DNA from: JBBDIP01 sp050260675
Lineage (GTDB): Bacteria; Bacillota; Sulfobacillia; Fermentithermobacillales; Fermentithermobacillaceae
Reading direction: 5' to 3'
Length of the DNA: 64,000 nucleotides
Assembly: GCA_050260675.1 (NCBI GenBank)
Contig: JBLNCN010000008.1
Coordinates: forward strand, 1 to 64,000
The notes under the pieces are model-generated. The model had not been told where the DNA came from. It did not search any database and worked only from the letters and a program-made list of their open reading frames with translations. Below, piece by piece: positions 1 to 7,910 of the stretch. Numbering within the stretch: the stretch's first letter is position 1; every line of letters starts with the position of its first letter. The translations under genes were made by a program, and so were the position numbers.

Positions 1-116
1 CGCCGGCTGCACTCAGGATGTGGGTATCAGTCTCCGGAAGCGTATTATCGAGCAAATCAAAGCAAGACTGCGACTGTCAGAGCAATCGCAGTCTAGTGTC
101 CAAAGTTAGGGGGTCA
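1..116 (+). mobile_element. Right end of an IS3-family insertion sequence (3' end of transposase plus terminal repeat)
   Basis: Reading from base 1, the + strand encodes 31 residues ending at a TAG at 94-96. They contain RRLHSGCGYQSPEAYYRAN, which resembles the C-terminal end of the integrase core of IS3-type OrfB transposases (HS-x-GY-x-[ST]P pattern). The next 20 bases, 97-116, read TGTCCAAAGTTAGGGGGTCA, so their complement starts TGACCCCC, as IS3-family ends (TGA...TCA) do. The left end lies outside the window, so family assignment rests on the C-terminal motif and the end structure only. Confidence 0.6.
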
Positions 117-149
117 ACCCGTGACGTGACGGTATTATCGACCGGGGCG

Positions 150-257
150 GTCATCCCGTGACCGGTTGCCGAGGCCCGCGCGGCCTCCTCTCCAGACGAG
201 ATCACCTCCTAGTCACGGGATGACCATCTGGAGGAAACCTATCAGTCACGGGATGAC
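150..257. repeat. Three copies of a 13-bp dyad GTCATCCCGTGAC
   Basis: The sequence GTCATCCCGTGAC is at 150-162, and its exact reverse complement GTCACGGGATGAC is at 212-224 and 245-257. Each copy has GTCA/TGAC arms around a 5-base centre. A partial match (CCCGTGAC, 118-125) adjoins the IS end. No gene is seen between 117 and 312. The repeats could be protein-binding sites or the multiple terminal repeats of a lost mobile element. Confidence 0.6.
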
Positions 258-312
258 AGTCGAGAGCTGCTATACTCGGCCGACGATGCATCCGAGTCGC
301 AAACCGGCGACG

Positions 313-555
313 TCACTTAGTGCCGGCGGGATGATCCTCCGGGGCGCAGTGATGCCCCGCCTCGCCATGTTTGTCGTCGTGATGCCCGTGGCCCATGAAC
401 ACCATCATCACAATGTGCATTAGCGGGCAGAGGAGGAAGACTCCCAGCGTGCCTATCCCGCTCCCTTGAAGTAGGCCTGCCCTCATGACCCCGTACCCTA
501 CAGCTAGCAGCGCTACACACAGTGCTCCGATCTTGGCTGTCTTGGTTAGTTTCAT
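313..555 (-). CDS. DUF2933-family small membrane protein
   Basis: An 80-residue protein with an N-terminal hydrophobic helix, a second helix containing LLCPLMHIVMMVFM, and a His-rich tail (HGHHDDKHGEAGHHC). The CPLMH-x2-MM core is typical of DUF2933 proteins, which often sit beside heavy-metal genes; their function is not known. I chose the ATG at 555 rather than the ATG at 585 because GGGAGGCGGA lies just upstream of it. A TACTACA-N3-TGTAGCA dyad upstream (637-653) matches sites at the blaI and copper-type genes, so control by the neighbouring repressor is likely. The Met/His/Cys-rich segments would suit copper or another soft metal, but that is inference. Confidence 0.75.
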   Translation of the reverse strand: MKLTKTAKIGALCVALLAVGYGVMRAGLLQGSGIGTLGVFLLCPLMHIVMMVFMGHGHHDDKHGEAGHHCAPEDHPAGTK

Positions 556-636
556 TCGTCTCCGCCTCCCTGATGAGTGGGTCATCTGCCGAGTGAACCA
601 ATTGCCGATTTCAGCCTGCTAGAGCCTACTACAACC

Positions 637-653
637 TACTACAGCGTGTAGCA
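637..653. promoter_or_regulatory. Putative BlaI-type operator upstream of the DUF2933 gene
   Basis: TACTACAGCGTGTAGCA: the half-site TACTACA, three bases, then TGTAGCA, with a perfect CTACA-GCG-TGTAG core at 639-651. A second TACTACA is at 627-633. It matches the dyads at 2081-2097, 13884-13900 and 13975-13991. Confidence 0.6.
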
Positions 654-673
654 TTACAGGCCAACAAAAAAGC

Positions 674-1621
674 CTAGCAGACCAAAACGGTGATAAGCAC
701 CAAACCTACGAACGATGCCAGGGACGCGATCGCCAAAGGCGCTCCCAACCTGGATTTCTGCAGCTCCACGCCGCCGAGAAGGCGCTGCACCCTGCCAGTG
801 ATGCGACCGACTCTGTTTCCAACGGCATTGGCGACCGCAACCGAAGGACGCCCTGCTTGGGCGACTTTTACGATCGCGGAAGCGAGCGCAAGCGGATCCT
901 CGGTGATGGAGGCTGCCAGGTCGTCCGCAGCTTTCTCCCGCTCATCCATGTAGAGACGGATGCCCAGGTAAGCTGCGGGAGAGAAGAAAGTCAAGGCCTT
1001 CACCAGTGCCGAAGCCAGCCCAATGAAGGCATCGTTCTGGGAAATGTGCGCTGCCTCGTGGGCTAGAGCTGCCTTGAATTCGGCAAGGTCGAGGGACCTG
1101 CAAAGATCCTCCGACACCACGATAACCGGGCGAAGAACGCCGACAGTACAGCAGATGCCGGGTCTCTCCGTGATATCAACCGTCAACCACATCCCTGTGC
1201 GGTCTTCTAATTCCTTCACCGCTTGCTGTGCTTTTGCGCCGGTCTCCGGGTCTTCCCACACGAACTGACTCAGGGGGACGGAATCCCGGGCCGCCCTTCT
1301 CTGGGCAACCCATATAACAAACGCCTGCAGGGCTGCCAGCGCCAAGCTGGACGCGAACAGCCAAGTACCGGCGTCGCCCAACGAAGAACTCGTCAGACAC
1401 GCAAAATGGGTGCTCAGTCCCGAGATCCCCGTGCAGTTTCTTGGGTAGACAAGATGGCCGATGAAGCCGGCCACAGGTAGCAGCACTGCGGAAGCCAGTA
1501 TCCACCTCCGTGCCGCAGCATGCCTTACCCGGAAGAGGTACAGAGCAGCAATAGCCCAGCCGACGCTCAACACGGACGTGAGCGCCACATGGACTACCAG
1601 CGACACCGGGATGAGGGGCAT
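674..1621 (-). CDS. M56-family (BlaR1-like) membrane metalloprotease
   Basis: A 315-residue integral membrane protein with hydrophobic segments at the N-terminus, near residues 85-110 and at the extreme C-terminus. The zinc motif HEAAH (HExxH type) is followed by a cytosolic-type stretch, as in BlaR1/MecR1 and other M56 peptidases. There is no C-terminal penicillin-binding sensor domain, so the signal is unlikely to be sensed as in classical BlaR1. The gene directly follows blaI on the same strand with no gap. In the family, the protease inactivates the partner BlaI-type repressor; that role is inferred here from the pairing. Confidence 0.85.
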   Translation of the reverse strand: MPLIPVSLVVHVALTSVLSVGWAIAALYLFRVRHAAARRWILASAVLLPVAGFIGHLVYPRNCTGISGLSTHFACLTSSSLGDAGTWLFASSLALAALQAFVIWVAQRRAARDSVPLSQFVWEDPETGAKAQQAVKELEDRTGMWLTVDITERPGICCTVGVLRPVIVVSEDLCRSLDLAEFKAALAHEAAHISQNDAFIGLASALVKALTFFSPAAYLGIRLYMDEREKAADDLAASITEDPLALASAIVKVAQAGRPSVAVANAVGNRVGRITGRVQRLLGGVELQKSRLGAPLAIASLASFVGLVLITVLVC

Positions 1622-2044
1622 CTACTTGCCCTCCGCCTTCCTGCGTTCCGCGATGACCTGAGCGAGCTTCTGGAGGTCCTCGTCTCCCCTCGCTCGAGCC
1701 TTGCCCGCGAGATGGGCTACCGTCTCCTCAGAAAAGGATTCAAGCAAGCTGTCCAGCACTTCCCCTACCAAGGCAGAGCCGAATTCCTTTCGAGACATGG
1801 CAGGCATGTAGACGTAGCTGCCGTCAACCATTTCCCTCGCAAGGAATCCCTTATTGGCCAGGCGGGACATGACTGTCATGACCGTCGTGTAAGCCAGGTC
1901 CTGTTCAGCGCGCAGGCGATCGTGCACCTCGCGAACGGTGCACTTGCCCATGGACCAGCAGGCCTCCATTATCCGGGACTCCAGCCCACCCAAGGCTTTC
2001 GCAAGTCCCTGCTCATGCGGCTTAAAGTCCGAGAATCTACCCAC
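1622..2044 (-). CDS. blaI: BlaI/MecI/CopY-type transcriptional repressor
   Basis: About 140 residues from a GTG at 2044. The start is preferred because TTGAGGTG lies 7 bases upstream and because homology begins near FKPHEQGL; the longer reading frame from 2116 would run through the promoter. The winged-helix part includes LESRIMEACW and LAYTTVMTVMSRLANKGFL, the usual BlaI recognition region (AYTTVMT). It is followed by a dimerisation and cleavage region (DSLLESFSEE). It is cotranscribed with the M56 protease. The promoter carries a matching dyad over its -35 box, which suggests autorepression. Family members bind TACA/TGTA-type dyads and are inactivated by a membrane protease or by copper; which applies here is not shown. 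Confidence 0.88.
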   Translation of the reverse strand: MGRFSDFKPHEQGLAKALGGLESRIMEACWSMGKCTVREVHDRLRAEQDLAYTTVMTVMSRLANKGFLAREMVDGSYVYMPAMSRKEFGSALVGEVLDSLLESFSEETVAHLAGKARARGDEDLQKLAQVIAERRKAEGK

Positions 2045-2063
2045 GCTATACACCTCAATACGA

Positions 2064-2097
2064 AGTGTAGACCAGACATCTACTACCGTCAATAGTA
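2064..2097 (-). promoter_or_regulatory. blaI promoter with overlapping operator
   Basis: On the minus strand TTGACG (2092-2087), a 17-base spacer and TACACT (2069-2064) form a vegetative promoter. The dyad TACTACCGTCAATAGTA (2081-2097), embedded in the longer inverted repeat TCTACTA-N7-TAGTAGA (2079-2099), covers the -35 box. A repressor bound here would block RNA polymerase. Confidence 0.65.
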
Positions 2098-2259
2098 GAC
2101 ACTCGACTCGTCTCATCTCGGCGCTGCATGCAGCGGTGGAGTCGTGCTCCGTTCAAAGCGGCAAGATCAGGGGGATGCAGGTCACCAAAACCGGTCAATC
2201 GAAGTCAAGAATCGCGGACTCCCGGAGGAGTATCCTGAAACCCGCGAAGGAGGTGCGCC

Positions 2260-2497
2260 GTGCGCGAACAGCTCGAAGCGGTTCGGGCCCTGCCACATGA
2301 TGGTCTTCCAGGGTCCTCCCTTCCCGGACGAGAAGTTCGGAGAGGCCATCAACGCGGTCTGGAAGGCTATGGAGCAGTTCAACCCGACCCTCTACGGATG
2401 GCAGTGGGCGGACGACGATGCGCCGCGGTATCAGCTCGCTCCGATCGGCGAGAGAGGCTAAATCGAAGCCCGGCCGGTGAAGGAGATCCGCAGGTAG
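2260..2497 (+). pseudogene. GyrI-like effector-binding domain remnant (frameshift and Tyr-to-stop)
   Basis: AAGGAGG (2247-2253) precedes a GTG at 2260 that opens with REQLEAVRALP. The continuation, HMMVFQGPPFPDEKFGEAIN and then VWKAMEQFNPTLYGWQWADD, lies in another frame, so one base has been lost or gained near 2295. The second frame runs to GERG and a TAA at 2459-2461; reading on gives IEARPVKEIRR and a TAG at 2495-2497. Effector-binding (GyrI-like/AraC-binding) domains commonly end ERGY-[IM]-E, so the TAA most simply replaces a Tyr codon. Two lesions mark a decayed gene. The family assignment is from pattern memory and moderately sure. Confidence 0.55.
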
Positions 2498-2550
2498 AAG
2501 CGCCACGCGCTTCTGAGGTTCCCATATCCACAAGCAGCGATTAGAAACCG

Positions 2551-2577
2551 CCCCATCTCGCAGATTGCGGGATGGGG
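2551..2577 (+). terminator. Terminator-like hairpin
   Basis: CCCCATC ... GATGGGG form a 7-bp stem, extended by GC pairs, around a short loop. The T-tract after it is weak (TCATTCC), so the call is tentative. Confidence 0.35.
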
Positions 2578-2698
2578 TCATTCCTACTCAGACGGGAAGT
2601 ATTCATCTTCGTATACACTGGCAGTGAAATCCAGTGCCAGAGGAACAGCCCACCGCGAGGGGACATCCAACGGCCGCTACGTGAAAGGTGGGTGCCGT

Positions 2699-4108
2699 AT
2701 GGATCGGATAAGATGCGCCAGACGAACGGCCGGGCGCCTGATATTCCTCCTGCTCATCATCCTGTCCCTCACTGCCTTCGCAGTATCTTGCGCCCCAAGA
2801 CCAGAGTTCAACATAGCCGCAGATGATATCCCGGCACTCTCTCTTCATCCGGACGTCGACGCTACCGCGAATGAGCGCGTTACCAGTGACCTAGCTTTCC
2901 TCACTTCCGAGTTCTGCAACGGCCGCCAGGTAGGCACAAGCGGCGCCACAAGATCAGCCCAATACGTTGTCGACGAGTTCGAGAGGATCGGCCTAGAGCC
3001 CGGTTACCGCAATAGCTATGTACAGGGCTTTGAAACGAAGTACAGGGACCAGGTAACGGGGAGCGTCCGTGTGCTCGGCGCCAACGGAGAAGTTGCGGCC
3101 CACTTTGACAGCCCTCAGGACCTCGGAGTGGGCTACTATTCCTCGCCCGGCAGCAACGTAGTCAAGGGAACGCTGACCGCCCTACCCTCGACAGATGAGG
3201 GGTGGCGGGACCTCAAGCGAGGCTCGGTGATCGTAGCCAAGAACCACCAGGACGACTCAAGCAGCATTCTGAACCCTGCAAGCCGGTACAAGGCTGCTGC
3301 TGTGCTGCTCTCGGTACCTAGCATCGCCAAAGGGCCAGTCGGGATGGGTGCAACACGAATGTCAGGCGTGATGCCCGTCTTCCTGATAACCGAGGACTGC
3401 TACAACCAGTTGCAGGAGCACATCGGCAAACAGGTAGAACTCCAGATCGATGCGGAATCAGGCCAGACCGTGGCCGGCTTCAACGTCGTGGGGATCTTGG
3501 GCAATCCCAATTCGGAGCCGACAGTTATCATCTGCGCCCACCGAGACACGCTTGGAACTGGCGAGGGCGGATACGTGCCCATCCAAGGCGGGACCGACAA
3601 CGCCTCTGGGACCGCGGGTCTCCTTGAGATCGCCCGCATCCTGGAAGCCCGCCCCGAGTGGAAGTGGGCAACAGTCTTTGTTTCCTTTGATGGCGAGGAG
3701 ATCGGACTGACCGGGTCAAAATACTTCGCCGCCAGCTATCCCTTCAACGAGTCAAACCTGAAACTGGTCGTGAACTTGGATTGCGTCGCGGTGACCGGAT
3801 GCAGCGAGGTCGAGATCTACAAGACCTCAAAGAGCGACCTCGCCCTCTCAGTCGCTGAAGCAATCGTAGAGCAACTAAGGGCTGTTTCGCTTGAGGGAAT
3901 CGCGACTGAGGAAAGTTACGCCAGCGATCAACGGTCATTTGAGGCCGAAGGTTTTGCCACGCTGGCCATCCACTCACCTGTAACAGCGATGCGCCCCCAC
4001 CTGCACAGCCCGAGAGACACAATCGAAACAGTGGACGCATCTGTGCTGGCCGCGCTCGCGCAAGTCGTCGCCGAGGGGTTGATCAGCACCTTGGGATCTG
4101 GCGAGTAG
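2699..4108 (+). CDS. M28-family zinc aminopeptidase, lipoprotein
   Basis: A 469-residue protein starting at ATG 2699 behind AAAGGTGG; an upstream in-frame ATG at 2624 has no site. The N-terminus is a lipoprotein signal with a lipobox ending AVSC. The peptidase domain shows the M28 ligands in order: HRD, TDNASG, the catalytic EE in FDGEEIGLTGSKYF, the Asp of VVNLDCVAVTG, and the final His of HSPRDTIETVD. A protease-associated-type domain lies between residues about 120 and 260. It should act on peptides outside the membrane. The set of ligands looks complete, so I expect an active enzyme. Confidence 0.88.
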   Translation: MDRIRCARRTAGRLIFLLLIILSLTAFAVSCAPRPEFNIAADDIPALSLHPDVDATANERVTSDLAFLTSEFCNGRQVGTSGATRSAQYVVDEFERIGLEPGYRNSYVQGFETKYRDQVTGSVRVLGANGEVAAHFDSPQDLGVGYYSSPGSNVVKGTLTALPSTDEGWRDLKRGSVIVAKNHQDDSSSILNPASRYKAAAVLLSVPSIAKGPVGMGATRMSGVMPVFLITEDCYNQLQEHIGKQVELQIDAESGQTVAGFNVVGILGNPNSEPTVIICAHRDTLGTGEGGYVPIQGGTDNASGTAGLLEIARILEARPEWKWATVFVSFDGEEIGLTGSKYFAASYPFNESNLKLVVNLDCVAVTGCSEVEIYKTSKSDLALSVAEAIVEQLRAVSLEGIATEESYASDQRSFEAEGFATLAIHSPVTAMRPHLHSPRDTIETVDASVLAALAQVVAEGLISTLGSGE

Positions 4109-4143
4109 CGCCGATCCGCTGAGGGCATTCCCTTTTCGGCCTG

Positions 4144-4656
4144 TTACTGGGCATCGTCGAGTCCCAGCTCGTATATGCGGGTGTTTCCTTGCACTCCCAC
4201 GCACTTAAAGCCCAAGGACTCGAAGAGCCTCCGCGAAGCGGTGTTGTAGTCGTATATCTTCGTACCGTAGAAGCGGGCAATGCCAAGCTCTCTCGCCCGC
4301 GCGATGATCGCCATCATAACCTTCTTGCCTATCCCTATGCCTCGATACCGAGGCACTCCAATGGCGATGGACGGGTTCTCCCCTTTCAGGGTGACGTCCC
4401 CGATTGAGACGAACTCGCCGTCTTCCAGGACCTCGATGAAATAAAGCTCGCCGCTGGTGGACAGGTATTCATACATCTTGCGGACGTAGTCGCCATCAGG
4501 GATTTTGCCTGCGTCAGCGATGCCCTCGGAGTTGCGGTACACTACCGGATCCCGGTACCAAGTAACAGCCTTGCGGTAATCGCCATCATATGCCTTTAGC
4601 CTAAGCGTACCGTCAATAAGGACAAACTGCGGTTGCTCGATGCCGACTAGAGTCAT
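4144..4656 (-). CDS. GNAT-family N-acetyltransferase
   Basis: A 170-residue protein. The central block VPRYRGIGIGKKVMMAIIARAREL carries the acetyl-CoA loop (R-x-x-G-x-G-x-x), followed by YDYNTASRRLFESLGFKCVG, the usual GNAT motif B. AAGGGGG precedes the ATG. The acceptor substrate cannot be predicted. It is transcribed convergently with the M28 peptidase. Confidence 0.85.
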   Translation of the reverse strand: MTLVGIEQPQFVLIDGTLRLKAYDGDYRKAVTWYRDPVVYRNSEGIADAGKIPDGDYVRKMYEYLSTSGELYFIEVLEDGEFVSIGDVTLKGENPSIAIGVPRYRGIGIGKKVMMAIIARARELGIARFYGTKIYDYNTASRRLFESLGFKCVGVQGNTRIYELGLDDAQ

Positions 4657-4955
4657 GTGGCGGCCCCCTTTTCAGTCCCTCATCGCCTTTCGGCCCGCCG
4701 GAGAGTGTTCCCTCTTCGTCCAGACAGCGTGTTGAAGGATCGGGCTGGCAGTAGAGGAATGTCTGTAATGCTCCTGCATTGACTAGGTTCCGCTATTCGG
4801 GCGTGTTCTCGCCAGGAAGGTATGGATGGCAACTCAAACACCGGGAACTGCGATGGTTCTCAGCCGAGGCGTGCATGGGGCTCTCGGCTTCGTGGAATAC
4901 GGAGTCGATCTCCAGAAGCGATTATCACTACGGGCTAACTTACGTGCCACATAAC

Positions 4956-5452
4956 CTATACCACATTTGCGCACTTCACGATGTCGCTGATGAAGCAGGA
5001 TTCCACCAGGTCGTGGGTTCCGTTTCCTCCGACACCGTATATCACTGTGGGTATCCCCTTGGCGCCGAGGACGTCCGAGCCCAGCCAGCCGTATGCTCCT
5101 ACAACAGGGACTTCCTTCCCCGTGACATCCCGGTTCGTGCTTGACAGCGTTCTGACCAGGAGGTGATCCGGGGCTATCTCGTAGCCATTCCGCACGAAGT
5201 CCAGTGTAGTCTTGGCGTCGAACCGGGAACCCTCGGACCGGAGGTTATGTCGGCTGCTCCGCGGGCGAAGACCTGATCACCTCCGCTGCGTAGCCTGAAC
5301 GGGCCATTCATCCGTTGCACGCCGACAACATCCATATGCCCATTGATGATGAGCCCATGGCGCTGGGTCAGGGCCGCCTCACCGGCGGATTTCCCACCCA
5401 GGACGGCTACAACATTCGCCTGCGCTGAGCCTCGTTCCGATCGATATTCCAC
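4956..5452 (-). pseudogene. M20-family peptidase (ArgE/DapE-like), internally deleted
   Basis: The N-proximal fragment (5452 to about 5230) contains LIINGHMDVV, the first metal-binding His-x-Asp of M20 peptidases, then VFARGAADITSG, which corresponds to the GRGAxDMKGG motif. It then passes at once into C-terminal sequence in another frame (5195-4956): EIAPDHLLVRTLSSTNRDVTG, GSDVLGAKGIPTVIYGVGGNGTHD. About 200 residues of the middle, including further metal ligands, are missing, and the N-terminus also appears cut. The region 4657-4955 upstream (in + coordinates) holds no gene I can recognise. Confidence 0.7.
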
Positions 5453-5589
5453 GCTATTAACGTCCCCAATTCAAGGTCAGCATGGAGAAGCCCGACACAA
5501 CGGCGGTCAACAGGATTACCGGTACTATGGGTATTGTGCAGAGTTGTTCGCCGTCGTTAGCAGAGCACCTCTAGGCTATCCATGTCCAC

Positions 5590-6864
5590 CTACTCAAACA
5601 AGACTTTCAGCAGCGGAGGTACAAGATCTCCAAATTCATCCTTTCGGCAAAGGCGCGTACCCAGCTCAAGTCCTCGGCGAACTACGTTAGCACGACATCC
5701 TCCAAGACAGATGGGAAGATACGAACAGACATAGCATTCGGGACTCAAAGGGTTCGTTAGGAGTAAATCGTAGTAGGTCTCGGCCAGACGGTCAATCGAT
5801 ACATCTCCCACCTGCGCGGAGCGAATCCCAGCCATCTGGCTACAAGTGTAGACAGCGCCGTCCACATCAAAGGCGAACGAACCTTCCCTTACTCCGAAAC
5901 ATGGAGACACCTTGAAGGGATTCCGAAGGCCGAATCCTAATGCTTTGGCTTTTCGCATAATCTTGGCGCTATTCTCCACCCAACTCCGATGCCCCACCAT
6001 ACCGCACCCAGATTCACAGTCATACGTGTTTGCCACCGCAAAAAGGTTTTTCCTGTTTGCCAGACCTTCATTGGCAAGGATCCCCAGAAGGCTGTCCACA
6101 CTGTCAATAGTGTCCTGGTCGACATTGCAGCGTACGACAGCCGAACAGACACTTGACACGTTCTTGAGACCCCGCAATGTCTCGTTGAAGCTACCTGTGC
6201 CGCTTCTATGCCTTCTTCTAAGATCATGAACCGATGGCGGTCCGTCCAGAGTAACCTGAACTTGAGTCAGGTTATGCCGTTTGAGGTCTCCAATAATCCC
6301 AGCAGAAGCCAGGACACCATTCGTGATCAGATAGGTTTGGTATGAGATTCCCAGATCCTTGCATACTGCAGCTACCGAATCACAGATGAGCAGAATGCAC
6401 GGAACGTTGCAGAGCGGCTCACCACCATAGAAGGTAAGGTGCACTTTCCGAAGGCCGCGGGAGGTCACATACCGTCCGATCCACCTCGCTACACGCTCTG
6501 CCGTGTCGAGAGACATATCACCTTCAGGAGCACCCACGTGCTCGTGGCGCTCGTAGCAGTAAGTGCACTCCAGATTGCATCGCCGGGTAGTGAACACCGT
6601 AACCGCAAGGCTGGTTTGCCCAAATCTAACACGGTTTAGCCAATAGCGGACCAATTTACCCTCCCACTCCCTTGATGGCACAATGATCATCATGTCCAGC
6701 AGGGCGGATATCTGTCGTTCGCCTAGACCATCCAGAACTGGCTTCCCGTCTCGAGACGGGAGGACCACTGCGCCATTGGATACCGTGTTGTAGACTAGGC
6801 ATTGCGAACCATCGCGAAGTCCATCGACGTAAAGATTGAATAGGCTGAAAAGCGGCATGTTCAT
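5590..6864 (-). CDS. Radical SAM/SPASM peptide maturase
   Basis: A 424-residue enzyme that probably modifies the 42-residue peptide encoded just upstream. The radical-SAM triad is C96-x3-C100-x2-C103 (CNLECTYC), with YGGEP at 146-150 for SAM binding. The SPASM domain is canonical: C322-x13-G-x4-C341, then C377-x2-C380-x5-C386-x3-C390, and a last Cys at 406, enough for two auxiliary [4Fe-4S] clusters. The first 90 residues (LVYNTVSNGAV...) are like the leader-binding region of other peptide-modifying SPASM enzymes. SPASM enzymes make thioether or C-C crosslinks in ribosomal peptides, or mature sulfatases; no sulfatase is present here. The chemistry made by this one is unknown. Confidence 0.88.
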   Translation of the reverse strand: MNMPLFSLFNLYVDGLRDGSQCLVYNTVSNGAVVLPSRDGKPVLDGLGERQISALLDMMIIVPSREWEGKLVRYWLNRVRFGQTSLAVTVFTTRRCNLECTYCYERHEHVGAPEGDMSLDTAERVARWIGRYVTSRGLRKVHLTFYGGEPLCNVPCILLICDSVAAVCKDLGISYQTYLITNGVLASAGIIGDLKRHNLTQVQVTLDGPPSVHDLRRRHRSGTGSFNETLRGLKNVSSVCSAVVRCNVDQDTIDSVDSLLGILANEGLANRKNLFAVANTYDCESGCGMVGHRSWVENSAKIMRKAKALGFGLRNPFKVSPCFGVREGSFAFDVDGAVYTCSQMAGIRSAQVGDVSIDRLAETYYDLLLTNPLSPECYVCSYLPICLGGCRANVVRRGLELGTRLCRKDEFGDLVPPLLKVLFE

Positions 6865-6945
6865 CTGTGCATCCCCAATCCTGTGTATTGACCGGGGGGG
6901 ACGGTTATCAGATCCTCGTCAGAACGGTACTACGGAACTATGATG

Positions 6946-7074
6946 TTAGACTTCTTCAGTGTCGATATCCGTATCGTTGAACCCGTAGTATTCCGTAGCG
7001 CAGCTACAGCAGCCCGTCTCTGTCAGTTTCGCAGCGAAAGTCGGAAGCATGGATCCGGAATCGATAATCGTCAT
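6946..7074 (-). CDS. Cys-rich RiPP precursor peptide, 42 residues, candidate substrate of the SPASM maturase
   Basis: A small frame from ATG 7074 to TAA 6948-6946, too short for usual gene calls. GAGGGGG (7088-7082) sits 7 bases before the ATG, and a good promoter lies at 7143-7115. The N-terminal 20 residues (MTIIDSGSMLPTFAAKLTET) look like a leader. The C-terminal part begins GCCSCATEYYGFND, with Cys at 22, 23 and 25, and ends in an acidic tail (DTDIDTEEV). The maturase gene starts 81 bases downstream on the same strand. A short peptide with clustered Cys beside a SPASM enzyme is the standard arrangement for thioether RiPPs (sactipeptides, ranthipeptides). I do not recognise this sequence family. 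Cys25-x2-Glu28 and Cys25-x-Thr27 are possible crosslink pairs, by inference. Confidence 0.78.
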   Translation of the reverse strand: MTIIDSGSMLPTFAAKLTETGCCSCATEYYGFNDTDIDTEEV

Positions 7075-7114
7075 GCAAATACCCCCTCACACTATCCGCC
7101 CCCGGTCGCAGACT

Positions 7115-7143
7115 ATGATATCACGTATGTTAAGATATTCCAA
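7115..7143 (-). promoter_or_regulatory. Promoter of the precursor-maturase operon
   Basis: TTGGAA (7143-7138), exactly 17 bases, then TATCAT (7120-7115) on the minus strand. Transcription would start near 7108, giving a leader of about 34 bases before the precursor ATG. Confidence 0.6.
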
Positions 7144-7212
7144 TTGTTCCATTTACTTGGGCTATTGTGCTTGAGATCTAGTACATAGCTTCCAGTCTTG
7201 GCAGGAATTCGT

Positions 7213-7894
7213 CCTTCAGGAGCGAATCAGAATCGCCAGAATGCACTGGCTTCAATGACTCTGTCATAAGACAGGTGGCAGGCGCCGAAAGGGGTTGCTC
7301 TGTTGTCGTCCCAGTTCCCTGACGGAGTGGCAATCGCAGCTCTGAGCCCGTGGTTCGCCCTGTTATCTGATGCTGCGTCATTCGGTGTGTCGGCTCTCTG
7401 CATCTTCTTTGCACGTGCGCGGTTCGAAGAAATGCCCGTGAAGACAGGCCGACTACAGATATCCGAACTAAAGGATGGTCCGAGGTTCTTCCGAGAAGTG
7501 CGGCTCGCTTCGACGCTGCTCACCATGACGGTGGTTGTGAACGCGTGCTCGCAGCCCTCTGGGATCGCTCTTAATGTTCATGTACTTCGGACACTCGGTG
7601 GTAGCCCCGCGTTTCCAGGCGTGATAGGGAGCGTATCCGCGGGAGCAGCCCTCCTGACATCCCTGAGGCTCGCAGCCCCGAAGACATGGCCACACCTGGA
7701 CGACTGATCGCCTATGCCGTCGGCGGGATGGGACTACCTTTCGCTTTGACATCCATTGTACGCACATTGTGGCCGCTATCGCGGGGACTCTCCTGGATGC
7801 TTTCGGTAGTAGGATGGTCTTCGCAGGCCTAGGGCTGATCCTGTTGATCACAGGCTGTCTGGCTAGCGCCAATCGGAGGATTCGCGACGTCTAA
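7213..7894 (+). pseudogene. MFS transporter remnant, frameshifted
   Basis: Three pieces of one membrane transporter lie in different frames. Around 7220-7260: NRQNALASMTLS, interrupted by TAA. From 7303: SSQFPDGVAIAALSPWFALL, DAASFGVSALCIFFARARFEE and, further on, SGIALNVHVLRTLGGSPAF, up to about 7690. Near the end: VAAIAGTLLDAFGSRMVFAG, LGLILLITGCLASANRRIRDV and a stop at 7892-7894. The pattern resembles the C-terminal half of MFS drug or peptide exporters. The 5' half is missing. It diverges from the precursor operon and may once have been an exporter gene for it, but that is speculation. Confidence 0.65.
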
Positions 7895-7910
7895 CTTGGG
7901 GGGAACCTGG

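Noticed and set aside
113..125. A fourth copy of the 13-bp dyad (GTCAACCCGTGAC)
   Set aside because: Its first four bases are the IS end, so only CCCGTGAC (118-125) belongs to the host sequence.
1520..2095. A 191-residue open frame on the plus strand
   Set aside because: It is the complement of the blaI and M56 genes, with no family motif and no ribosome binding site.
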